Origin: Paraglomus occultum | Lineage: Eukaryota; Glomeromycota; Glomeromycetes; Paraglomerales; Paraglomeraceae | Reading direction: 5' to 3' | NCBI GenBank assembly: GCA_910592205.1 | Contig: CAJVPJ010000093.1 | Span: 1 to 46,577 of the forward strand | DNA: 46,577 nucleotides | In this document: positions 11,117-22,796 of the stretch, piece after piece | Position numbering within the stretch: position 1 is the first letter of the stretch | Layout: each line of letters begins with the position of its first letter | Position numbers and translations under genes: made by a program | The notes under the pieces: generated by a model | What the model saw: the letters and a program-made list of their open reading frames with translations, nothing else | Told to the model about the DNA's origin: nothing | The model's database searches: none

Positions 11117-13531
11117 AATGATCAATACTCGATTGGGAGCTATTAAAACGGCAGTGCATCGCGGTGACGCCTGTGCTGTAATATATGAAGACGAGGTTAG
11201 TAACATCCATTCAAAGGTGGTTGCGAACGTTTTGCGAGGATATAAGATCATATTTTGTTTTGTCCAAAAAAAATACGTACTTTCCGACTACCTTCCATAA
11301 ACCTTGTGCCGAGACAAAAGTTGTAATTGAAAACAGCACAGCGGCTGCTACAATTAAATTTATATTTATAATCTTCATAACTGAAAAATCGTTAATTGAA
11401 AGATTATGTCGTATTTTCTAGAGTCGAGACGTGTAATTTAGAGCCTGCACACTTATTGTCTAGAGGACGGAGCAATATTGCAGTGTGACTCGACATCCAG
11501 CTAGCGTCAAGTTTATCGAGTATTTATCGTCTTACGACGCCTGCATATCTGGTGTGGCTTGTCTTGTTGGCTTTGCGATCAGCCTCATTTGATGAAAACA
11601 AGTCACTCATTTTTCTACAATCAATCCGAATTTAAAAAAGTCATCCTTGGAAAATAATAAGTCCAAGTTTAATAGCAATTGTGTCACGCAGCGATCGCAA
11701 TTGTATAGACAAATAAAAAGATGCTGTTCCGGCTAAACCCAATGTCAAGGAGCTTGTCACACGAATTTGTTTCATGAGTTATCCGTAGCACTGTGCAAAA
11801 ATCAATGAATGGACTCGTTTCGCCACTTGCCAAATTCGTAATTATGATTTAGGTTTTAATATATGGGAAAATGTTGTTGTATTTATACTGTAACTTTCAA
11901 TTAAAGCCTATTTTAAGAATACCAATTTTCACAAAAAAGTATTTTGCGTAATTCTCACACGGAGTGGGTTTTTGTTAATTTCAATCATCAATTACTAAGC
12001 AAATGATAATACTAAGAGTCATATTAATATCAGAACCCTTTTTTTAAAACTAGAATAAAGGTTATATTGTTCGGCTAAAAATAGAACAAAAGTCGCCTGT
12101 CTCCTTATGTAATACAGACTATGCAATTTATTATTTTATCGAGCTGATGGTCATATTCACGCACAGTGTCAATTAATTGCTACTGTGTAAACTTTAATTA
12201 GGGCAATTGTGTGTTCTCTCAGGAGAAGAACAAAGTTTTAGCGTTGCAGAGTTGCAATGGAATACAATGGTATGTGATTATTATAATTTCCAAAAAAGAG
12301 GAAATATCATATGTAATAGTCACATAAAATGCGTACTATCTATGAGAGTCACACATACACCGCAGCTCTAATGTTTACGTTGCTTTCGGGTACAACGTAT
12401 GAGTTTTTTTTCTTCGCATCACTATTTTTACTATAGGTAAGTTGTTACACTCCACTCCACTCTAATACAAGAATTGATCAAGTAACAAGGTTAATTTTAG
12501 ATACAAACGTTTGATAAAAAAAAGCCAAGATTACACCATCTTTTTGGGAGGGACGTACAAACGGCTTCTTTCAGGATAATTTAATCTTGTGTTTGCGTAT
12601 AAATCGCCATGTTTTTCCTCTTTGTAATCGCATTCCATTTCTCGTCTTATCGGATCAACGGTTCCGCGTTTTTAAATTTCTGACTTGTATTAATATATCG
12701 GTATTACGTCAATTTGCGTTTTTTTTGGCAAAAATACTAAATTGGTGGTAATTTAATCTTCACGGCCCAAGAAGTTTACTACTCGCTCTCTTCCTGCATT
12801 TTTTTCCGGCCGTATAATGTTTACGTTGCCAAATTTGGAACATACAATTTAAATTATGGAAAATTTTGTGTAACTTGAATTACAACCGTCAAATACGGCC
12901 TCTATTTTCAAACACGTTATTATGGCCCAAACGGGACTTGATAGTTCCAGCCCATGGAGTGGGCCCAACCACGTCTAGTTGACATGCATGCCACTCCTTC
13001 ATTATCATTATCTACTAAGCCATATTTACTCGACGATTGTAGATGACAGCTCAGACGCCGCAGAAGCTTATCAGGAAAAAAAAGCTTTAACCTTGGTATG
13101 TGATTGTAATCGCCAAATGATAATTGTCCTGCGTTACAGCTAATAAATACAGCCATCTAGTTCTATAGATCGACCGATATCAACAATCAATGTTTAAAAT
13201 ATCAATACGTTAATACTACAACATTGCATTGCACCACACAACATCAATATAATATTATATTCCACCATTGTCAAGTTTTCGTGAAACCAAGACACTTGCG
13301 TATCTGTCTTCTTTTTCTTTTTCTTTTTTGTATGAGTAGTAAATAAGTAGGCGACTATAGTCATTCTTATTCGTCATGCAGCGAACTGTTGGATGCTTTT
13401 GTTTGTGTTTGTTTGTTTTAACAATTACTGGGTTTCTGGTTTTGGAAAAATGTGCAATGTACATACTGTTAGTACGTGGCACGAAAGCTTTGTGTAATTA
13501 ATAATTCCCCAGGCGATTTTGCTTATAGAAA
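11117..13531. repeat. segmental duplication, copy B
   Basis: Near-identical copy of 4395-6576 joined directly to a copy of 7906-8043. Differences are scattered substitutions and small indels, including about 35 bp near 11552 absent from copy A. Homology begins inside oxidase exon 2 and stops at about 13531. Copy B holds the upstream region of the oxidase gene but only its first exon and part of the second. Confidence 0.9.
11118..11378 (-). pseudogene. truncated 5' end of the copper-radical oxidase gene
   Basis: Exon 1 (11378-11281) is preserved, with start codon, hydrophobic signal peptide (small substitutions such as M-to-N and L-to-S) and the AA|GTACGT donor. The second exon carries a one-base insertion near 11153 (CACTGCCG against CACGCCG in copy A) and homology ends within it at 11117, so exons 3-7 are missing. 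Transcription could still start here because the promoter is copied. The product would be a signal peptide with a short junk tail. Confidence 0.85.
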
Positions 13532-14099
13532 TTACCGTGACAATCTACCCCCTTTTTTTGCAGACTATGTCAGGAATTAAAGTATTAGTATGAAGAGAAA
13601 CACGGACGTAATCTCCGTCCATAATATAACCTTACATGGTTAATAGATTCTCTTATCAGCTTATGCATACAAGAGATCGTGTGAATTTAAATATTAAGAT
13701 TCATAACAAACTTTATCAGACATTAATATTCGTAGAAGCAAGACTGGTAATGATCTGCAAAAGTTGAAGATCCATGAACGATTTGCATTCAGGAAAAAAA
13801 AATACACTCGGGAAATCCACACCAGGTCAGGGATATAGTGAATTTATTAACAATTTAAAATCCCTCAAAAACGAAAAGCAATGTGTGTATACGTGTAATC
13901 TCATAAATTACAATTAACTTAGAAAATTCAGATAAAAAACCTCAACTTCACTAGTGAAAAGACATGATTAGTACTCCCCCCCCTCCACCCTCTCATTCCG
14001 ATCGAAACGCTTTTTTTTCCTATCAAACACCAAAAACACTTTTTTTGTTCTAAAAATCCATTATCTCGATTCTCTCTTTCCCTTCTATTACTCAACCAT
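13532..14099. other. 3' flank of SLA2, no gene
   Basis: AT-rich sequence between the end of duplication copy B and the SLA2 stop codon, with C-rich and T-rich runs around 13974-14050. Nothing codes recognisably. Confidence 0.5.
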
Positions 14100-17000
14100 C
14101 TAATCCTCTTCTGCATGATATCCAACCTTTCTCATTTCACCCAATTTTCTCCTTGCATTAGTCAATTCCTTCTCAAGCTTCAATATCTCCACTTGCTGTT
14201 CCATCTCTTGGCGTTTAAAGTCGTGTGGAGTTAATGAAGCATAATCAACGTGGTGTTCTTTTTCTTCTAGTTGTTTAGCCGCTATCTCCTTTACCGCCTT
14301 CACTAACGCCTTACAGGCATCGATCACTGCTTTAGACGCTGCCTCTAGCCTATCTTGAGTCTTGCTCATAAAGTCAGCTTTGACACGTGATGCAGCTACC
14401 AACTGAGCAGTGGCCGCTGCGACTTCATTGGATGCAACGATCAATTGTTCCAATGACGCCTTGCCAGAAATCACGCCGTCTGCCGTTTCAATAAGAAGGT
14501 TCGTGGCCATGGCAATAGCCTTTGCCGCCGAGATAAGACCTTCTGTCCATCGATTGTGTTTTTTGTAAAAAGCAGCGTGCGTGCTTGATCCTCTGCCTTT
14601 TGCTACTATCTCTTGCTGCGAATCTGTAGCGCATTTAATAAGATGCGCAATCGCGTTCGTGACGGCAAGAGCTGATTCCAAAATCGCATCATGCACAAGA
14701 AGCTCAGTGGTCGAGAGTGTTGCATCACGTGGTCTAGACATGAGCGCTTGGATTCTGGCCGTTGCTTGTTCGATGACTTTGGCCGCGTTAAGCATTTCGT
14801 GTTCGACCAGATCACCAACTTCTCCGTCTGCCTTATTGCTTACATCAATCGTAGTCTTTAGTAAGCCCTCTGTTACTTTGGATACTTTCTGGAGCGCTGT
14901 CTGCACATCCAATTCACCTTGATTTACAATCTGTGCACGCGCTGTGGATGATACACCATCCAACTTGTATGACTGAACGCTGAGCAAGAATTTCTGTGAC
15001 GTTGTCGCCGCTATCTTGGCTGTTCGCACAATATTGTCAACGACATCGTCTTCATCAGCCAATCGAGTTATACCCTTCGAGTTGGCCAATACATCCGATA
15101 TGGCCTGCGCAAAACTAGTCGCCGTCTTTATGACTTCGGTATGTTCACGTGTCCTATCACTCTTTAGGAATCTCTGAAGTGCATACGATAGCTCTGACAC
15201 TTGTGTTGTAGCCTTTTCAATCATTGACAGAGTGTATTCAGGTGTGCTGTTTTGATTTCCAACCTGCATGGGCGATTCCAATTCATAGATGCTGTCGTCG
15301 ATCTTTTGGATACATGTTTGGAAAATGCTATCTATAATACAAAATAAATAGCAACGTGTTAGTTGTAAACTGGTCGCGCCGGGGTAATAGGTAAGAAAGT
15401 GAGGAAAGACGTATACCAAGAATATCGTTCAGGTTACGCAAGTGGTCGAGTATCAAATTGTCAATTGCAGTTTGCATTCCACTTTCTGAATCAGATTGCG
15501 ACTATATAATATAATATACGCTGTCAATATTGTAATCATGCCATTATACGTGTATATTCATTGTACAAGTAACAACCTGTTGTAGCTTAGCCAACGCTTG
15601 AACGGTTTGATCAAACCCTGCTTGTGCTATCGCTATCTCTTCATCTTTTTCCTAAAGAAAAAAAAATAATCCATCCGAAATTGTCAGCTAACGCTCAAAG
15701 AAAATGCGCCCGAAAGTATTGATCGCGTAATTTATAGATTACCTGTGTTATGCGTTCAAGTTCGCGTTGCTTCTCTTCTAGCCTTCTAAGCAAATCATCA
15801 ATATACGACTGCTTACCCTATAAACAAGACGGAAATAACACGGCAGTTGGTACGTGTATGGTGAAAACAAAGATAAAAAAGCACATTGGAAATATGTCAT
15901 TATGGCATATAACCAATCGTAAAGAGAAAAGATCAATTACCCTTGCAGCATCTTCAAGCTCTTGTTTTTCTCGGTTAAATTTGGCTAAAAGAGATCCAAT
16001 CTCACTGCTCTTGGATCTGGATAATTCTTCGGCACGCGCATTCGCTGCAGCTAATTCGCGCTTAACTCTTTCTACTTCTTCTCGTTGGCTCTGAAAAGAT
16101 CAAACAACGAAACGAAGCGTCAATGATTATAAAATTCTAGTCCCGTTATCCTCACGTAATCAAAATTTTTATCCTTGCCGTCTTGCCTCGGGAACAACCA
16201 ATAAATAATAACAACTTACACCCCTGAGACGATCCAACTCATGTCTCGCTCGATCTCTTTCGCGAATCATATCTGCCAACTCTAAATTCTTTGCTTTAAC
16301 GTCTCGCTCCATTCTCTCCATTTTGTCAATTGCTTCCTGTGCAGAGTTTGCTTTCAATTGAGCCGCCTTGAATTTATTGAGAAGTTCAATGTGTTCTTGG
16401 CGAAGTTGAGAATATAGCTTGGCGAGTGCTTCGTATTTGTTCTTCCACATAATGATTTGATCTAAAGAGTTGAGACGGGTGAATTAGAATAATGTCTCTA
16501 CGGTGCAACATGTAAATGCGAAACGCGAGTGTAACATATATTGTACCTTGCAAGTTCTTGATCATATCGTCTTTGGATTGAAGTTGTTGCTGCATGTTGA
16601 GGTTAAGTTGCTGCATTTCATTCTCTAGTGCTTTTACTCTCTGAAATAAAACATCGTGTTAAAATGGTATAAATAAAAAACATCACGTTTGCTTCCTCCT
16701 TTCCACCACCCTATTCACACGAGTCTGCCTATACCTCACACCCCAAACCACGCAATTCCTACCCTGTCATATTGCTCCAACATCATCTGATCTCTCTCAA
16801 CATGTCCCCTCAATCCTAAAATCTCTCTCTCCAGTTCCGCAACACGTCCTTCAGCCTGCCTTCGCATTTGCTCTCGCAATAATTGCTCCCTAGCCAACCT
16901 CTCTCTTTCCGCTTGCATCTTTTGCTGCTCCTCAAAATCTTTTTGCAACTGCAGTTCCATCATTCGTTGCCTCTGTAATTCCAACTCTCGTTGCGTTTGA

Positions 17001-18417
17001 AGCTGTCTCTGTTGTTCTTCCAGCTGTCGTTGGCGTTCAGTTTCAGCTTGATCGTTAGTATTCCAGAATTCGGTTATATTTTCCGGTTCGGAGGCGTTCG
17101 TCGAGGGCGCCGGAGATCTGGTTTGAGGACGTGCCGGAAGAGCTGGAACACTGCTATCGATTAAGCTTGGTGGATCCTGGAAAAATAGAAAAAAAATTTT
17201 CACTTGGTGTGCTGACAACGTTTTGATAATTGCTTAGTAGCAACCAGATATGGTTACTAGCTTACCTGCGGTAGTTTGGGCACGTTGATTAAACTTGTTA
17301 GGTATTGCAAGTTTGAGCATTCGGCATAAAATTTCCTCAGTAAATAATGCTGAGCATTATAACGTGATCTCAACGGTGCGAGTGCATCTATAGCATCTGT
17401 TCTTCGGTGCATGGCACGAAGCATGCTGGTGAGAAATTGGTAGATACCATGACTTTCTTCGACCAATGGGACTAGGGCGGCAATGCGGCATTCATTGTTT
17501 GAAGATGGACGGAAATTCGCAATGATCAGTTTTTGGAACTGGTCAATTTGGTCTTGAAGAGTCATCAAATCGCTGATTGTTTCGTATCTGATAGTAATGG
17601 TTTAGATACGATTAATTAATATTAATTTCGGGCGCGGTTCATATAATATATGATATAATTAGTCAATTACCCTTCATTGGGATCATCGATGTTTTTCAGC
17701 GTTACATATTCTTCATAATCAAAGTTCCCATTGAATTCGGGATGCCTTTTATGATAGTCTATTTTTTGCAATATAAAGTCTACGTATGCTCTGATAAGTG
17801 ATCCGTACCCTGTTCGAAAAATAGATCACCAGTTAAAACGCGCCTGGTCGATGCATGATGAAACAACGATAGATCACCCTACCTTTAAACCCATCTCCAC
17901 TGACTTTACCCAGGTTTTTGATCCATTGAACTTCGTTCTGTACTTCTTTCAACGTCTAATGAAGAGGACCATAATCAGTTGATTGTTGTATATATGGTAA
18001 TATGTGCAAAACAGCAGTACGTGCTGATCAATCATTACGACACGCCTCCAAACCTCCCTTTCAATTACTTACAATCGGATGTCCCCCACGAATAATCTTG
18101 TGAACGGTAATTAATGCTTTGAATGTTTGCACTTCGTCATTGAGGATCGGCTGAACTCTGAAAGCAGTCCATACTGACTGGGATGAATGGTAATCCCATG
18201 TGTAAACAATACAACCTTAAAGACAAAATGTTACTGTTCAGCGCATTTTCCCGAGTCTCATTCTTGGATTTGATAAATTGCACAAATACAAACACTAACT
18301 TCTGACATGCTTCTGCTTTGGTGCTGTTTCTATTTGATTGGTAGCTTTCCTTATATAATTAGATAACTCGTGTTCAGCTTTTTCTTTATCAACCGAACGG
18401 CTAGGTATGTGACTCAT
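14100..18417 (-). CDS. SLA2: Sla2/End4/HIP1R endocytic adaptor, 1053 aa, 13 exons
   Basis: Exons by my assembly, minus strand: 18417-18300, 18215-18073, 17955-17883, 17809-17671, 17587-17266, 17176-16763, 16640-16547, 16461-16220, 16090-15941, 15817-15743, 15651-15577, 15501-15417, 15331-14100; all GT-AG and in phase (3162 nt). Residues 1-265 form the ANTH domain (CIVYTWDYHSSQSVW; ALITVHKIIRGGHPI), which binds PI(4,5)P2 with epsin. Residues about 290-620 are a Gln/Glu/Arg-rich coiled coil for dimerisation and clathrin light chain. Residues about 855-1020 are the talin-like I/LWEQ (THATCH) actin-binding domain (RWTEGLISAAKAIA; SLEQLIVASNEVAAATAQLV). A last short coiled coil ends the protein. 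It links clathrin-coated pits to actin during endocytosis and polar growth. Length fits yeast Sla2 (968) and animal HIP1R (about 1070). Confidence 0.96.
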
Positions 18418-19430
18418 GATATGTGTCAAGAGACTGATTCAAAGAAAGAGAAAGCGTTATGCCAAGTGTCCTCAATCAATCTAGAAGTACTTGGCAGAAC
18501 ATTTGGCATAAATCACCACTATGGGCGTATCATTTGCGTTAAAGTCGTACGGACTACATGAATGAGGCGCAGCACAGCCGAATCTTAAAACGAGATCATT
18601 TTAGTAATTATAATAATAATGGGAACATCGTAATCGGATAATTTGAAAGGTCTCTTTTTTCCCCCACTTAACAGTTACAAAATAAAATGTATATTCTGTG
18701 TAAATAAAAAAAGTTACCGGTATCTTTTCTCAAACGTTAGAATTATGTCTATTGGATATAGAAAATATTACGTCATATCGTGCATTTCAAGGTCACGTAA
18801 TCTCCATAAACTTGCCAACAAAGAGGCGCATCTTGCCTATTTCTCGCGTTGCATTGCGTCAATTTGATACATACATAATAATGGGCATCAATATGAATAG
18901 AATTTGCTACTTATTATGTTGCCAGGAGACATATATCTGTCACCAAGCCTACGTCTAAATTTTTCATCTGCCTACAGTTACATTCGGTTTTTCTTGAGAA
19001 AATAAGATGTTTGTTTTTCGTTCACTAAAACAAATGTCATTCATCGCATATCGCCGAATCGTTTCCCATAAATTTTTAAAGCTGTTTCTTGGAATTCTAC
19101 ACGTCTTCTTCTATGTCAGCAGTTGAAGACAACTGAAATTAAAGAAATAAATAAAGAAAGAGAGAACGGTAATCTTGTCGATTGTACTGTTGATAATAGT
19201 AAAGTATTTTCCCTCAAAGGAATCGTGGAATTTATCGTTGGTTTTCATAATTAATAAACCGGCAGCCCATTTCGTGAAGCACTAAATATGAATTGGAATA
19301 GCGATAGTGTCACTGCCATATTAGGCCTTTTTGCATACATGTGACTGAAAAGATAATCTGACATGTGATGGCAAGTACTAAAATAAAAAATTTCTTTACA
19401 TCAAATCGTAAGCGTTGCGTTCGGTAAAGG
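18418..19430. promoter_or_regulatory. shared divergent intergenic region SLA2 / H protein
   Basis: About 1 kb separates two head-to-head starts (18417 minus and 19431 plus). It must hold both promoters. Pyrimidine tracts near 18650-18665 and an AT-rich run near 19140 are visible. I find no defined binding site, and short frames here are spurious. Confidence 0.4.
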
Positions 19431-20175
19431 ATGTCTCTATCAATTCTTTCCTCTCGAATATTTACTCGTATTCATGGTTTTCGCCACGTGTCTCTTCGTA
19501 ATGGCTATGCAGCGTACTCGAGGGCTTATACGAGTATGTGGCCTCAGTATATCGAAGTGGTGTTCTTGACTAGCCGCACTTTTTGCATTGAATGCAACGA
19601 CCTATTGTAAAGATATAGAATGTGAACTGATTTCGACTTTACCTAGGCAGGAAACGATTCACAGAAGACCATGAATGGGTCGAAATTCATGGTAACATTG
19701 GTACAGTGGGAATAACTGATTACGCTCAGAAAGCGCTGGGTGACGTAGTGTATGTCGAACTGCCAAAAGTAGGGACGGTAATAGAAAAAGCAGGTATAGT
19801 GCATGAGACGATAAACGTATGTTCGATGCGAGAGACGAATTTATGAGAGTGACTCTCAATTCAATGTCTTTAATACACGTATTTCTAGATGTTATCGGTG
19901 CAGTGGAAAGTGTAAAGGCTGCAAGTGATATTTATGCGCCTGCGAGTGGAAAGATTACTAAAGTTAATGAGAGCTTATCTGAAAATCCTGGTTTGATAAA
20001 CAAGAGCCCAGAGAATGAAGGTATGTTTATATTCTTTATGATTACGCCTTTATAAATTCCACTAATGAATAATATACCAATAGCTTGGCTTTGCAAGATC
20101 AATTTATCCACTCCTAAGGAATTGGATGAGCTAATGGACGCGAATGCTTATGATGCATACTGTGCAAAAGGTTGA
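19431..20175 (+). CDS. GCV3: mitochondrial glycine cleavage system H protein, 157 aa, 4 exons
   Basis: Exons 19431-19533, 19647-19793, 19889-20020 and 20084-20175 join with GT-AG introns and correct phase (474 nt). Residues 1 to about 35 are rich in Arg, Ser and Ala without acids, a mitochondrial presequence. The mature part begins [10 protein letters not shown] and contains [20 protein letters not shown] and [15 protein letters not shown]. Lys93 (ESVKAAS) is the lipoylated lysine. The C-terminus has the family WL-x-KI block. The H protein carries the aminomethyl group of glycine on lipoate between the P, T and L proteins in the mitochondrial matrix, feeding one-carbon folate metabolism. Size and all hallmark residues are normal. 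Confidence 0.97.
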
Positions 20176-22403
20176 TTTTCTAGAAGAGTAGTGGCTGGTC
20201 TCTAATTGACTACAATCGACCCCGGACGTTGATGTCTAAGGGCTCATTGGTGTAAAGCGTTGTCGGTCGTAGTAAGAGTTACGAATGTGGTTGGGTTGAC
20301 TTTGTGTAGAACAATAGATAGATTAAACGACTGACGGATAAAGTGGAATCAAGTGAAAGCAAGCTTTTCGCTGAATAATAAATACAGGTACAAGGTGGTG
20401 TTCATATCATGCGGAACTATCGATGACTGAATTAGTAGAAATGTAAAAATATTATATGGGCTTATGCTACTGTCATTAATGTGATCATGACAGCTAGAAG
20501 GTATACAAACAGTCAAGTTTGCGTCAAGTATTCCATATCAATTAGTCGTTCTAAAATAAAGGTAATTCCTCCTTCGCATGGTTAGATGTTTATTTCAACG
20601 CTAAATTTACAGCTGTAGTATTATGGCGTGAATACATTCACTATGATTATTTTTCAAATTAAACTCTTTTCGTGTTTATGTCAGTTGCTTCCGGAATTGG
20701 TTTTTTTCGAAAGATTCATAGCCAAACAGATAAAATCGACGGGCTGGTGGTGACGGTTTAAGTTTTGTTTATGAGCATTAGTTGGTATACTGTTGCGTCA
20801 ACACAAAATTACTACTATTAGTAGAATACTGAACCGCTTTGTCTGTTTCATTACTTGACAATCAAAACTTCGACCTTACGCAATGTGGCCAGACCACAGT
20901 TTTTCTAGAATTGGAAATTGGGCAACTTGTTTTGCTTAATTTTTGCTGTTCGATAAATCGCATCCAATGATCCATTTGTCGTTTTCAAGTTTTTTGATTC
21001 TGATATAAGCGCTTATTGACGTTTCACGGAGTTTCTTCTTTCGTGGTCTCGCTAAAGCCTTTCTCGTAATTTTGATCTGGTTTTTTACTGCCAGATGATG
21101 AAATAGAGTTTATTATTAATAGAGAGACCGGCGGTGCAATGGTATTCATGGTCGAATCAACAATTAAAAATAACTTGATAACACTATTTCTTAATGACAA
21201 AGTGCCGTGCTCAACATACGAATTTTGTTAACCCGTTTATGTTACTGATTACAGCCTCATAAGAAAGAGAACAGACTGTTGTTTGCTTTCAGCATACCTG
21301 CTTATCCTGAGCATTATCCGTTCTATACACGAGGTGGGCTGTCTGTTTACCATATGAAGCATGACAACAGTCTATCTATTAAGCACATCTATTACTATAT
21401 GCTTGTTTCTCTAATTGTTTCGTATTTAATGTAATACAATGTTGTATTAACATTACGCGTCTGCAGAATTACTTTATGCGATACGAACGCGAATACTTTG
21501 CGGAATACGCTCCAAAAAGTAGAATTCAGAGTGACTCACATGAATTAACTAACAAAACGAATAAGTGGCCATTCAACGTATGTAATTTAGAATGACAAAA
21601 ACCAATTTTGCCGAAATATGTTGCTTTCTTATGAGCCATCTAGTCTTTTACCGCCGAAACGTTATTTCATAATAGTCTTACAAGGATAATGTTTCTTAAA
21701 TAATTTTCGATACAATGTGCAACATCAGGTAATAAGGACGTAAAATCCTCTGGCAGAAAGCTTTCCATTAAACCCGTCGTAGAGATAAACAAGAGAATCT
21801 TAAACCAAGACTGATCGCATCTATCAATGAAAAACGCAGGATAAAACGGTTGTTTTTTTTATTTAAATCCACCGCCTATAGAACTGACAACATCTACTTA
21901 TGTATCGTCCTAGAATCAATGCGTATTTTATCATCAAATAACTAATGCATTATGCACAGTTCAAACACAAATAAATTACTACATAGAAAAATAACGAACA
22001 CAACGTTTACTTTAGCATAAAGAGTACGTTAAAAGCAGTTTAAGCAAGAAATATGTGACAAACTAAAGATATACAAATGATATAGAATGTGACACATATC
22101 ATAAAATGAGACTGGGAGCATACTTGTGAGTGAAAAGTCATAGAACAATGTGAGCTTAAAAAGTTATGATAGCGTATGGTAGCGTTTGGTAGCAGTACAA
22201 ATACTTATCGACGGTATCGAATGGTTAAAAGAGTCGGTTTTATTTTGCGGTCTTTAGTAAGAAATTTTAGGGACATTTGACGGGATTTACATGGTTACAG
22301 AATTCATATTAATATACACTATTAAATAATGTGTTATTTCCCTATTTTCAATGTTATTTTCGCAAGCAAATCGTTGTTACTTGATATTAACAAGGAAACA
22401 ATA
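20176..22403. other. 2.2 kb without a recognisable gene
   Basis: 3' flank of the H-protein gene followed by AT-rich DNA with no frame of useful length and no recognisable domain or repeat. Nothing else is seen until the Tc1 fragment end at 22404. Confidence 0.5.
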
Positions 22404-22796
22404 CAGTCTGTTTCAAAAAAACCGGAATTGCATAATAGCTACTGTAGCAAACAGCATAAGTAATAACTTTGTTTGAAAGGTAAAAACGGATTAATTTTAT
22501 TAATAAATTTTAGTATAAAATTCGCTCGCCATTACTCTCAATAACAAGCTCACAACGTCGCCTCATTGAATTTACAAGATTAATTAGAGTCAATTCTGGT
22601 ATTTTTCCCACTCCTCAACCATAAACTGCTTCAATTCAATCAATTTTTTTGGCATTCGCCTTTCTACGTTCCTCTTAACTATACTCCACAAATTTTTAAT
22701 CGGATTCAAGTCAGGACTATTAGCCGGCCAGTCCATAACTTGAGAAACATTTTCTTGAAGGAATAACTGGGCTAGACGTCTTGTATGCTTTGGATC
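22404..22796 (-). mobile_element. Tc1/mariner fragment (transposase C-terminus and one end)
   Basis: One end is visible: TA at 22402-22403 followed by CAGTCTGTTTCAAAAAAACC, a Tc1-type terminus different from that of the element at 8950. Inside, the minus strand encodes the transposase from DPKHTRRLAQLF through NSPDLNPIKNLW to the C-terminal block NGERILY. A frameshift near 22596 separates the last block, so the conceptual product ends early at 22590. The part with the first catalytic Asp and the other terminus are missing. As in the full element, the third catalytic Glu is Lys. Confidence 0.85.

Noticed and set aside
14581-14922. Plus-strand frame inside SLA2
   Set aside because: Antisense of the well-supported SLA2 last exon; Ser/Ala/Cys-rich shadow.
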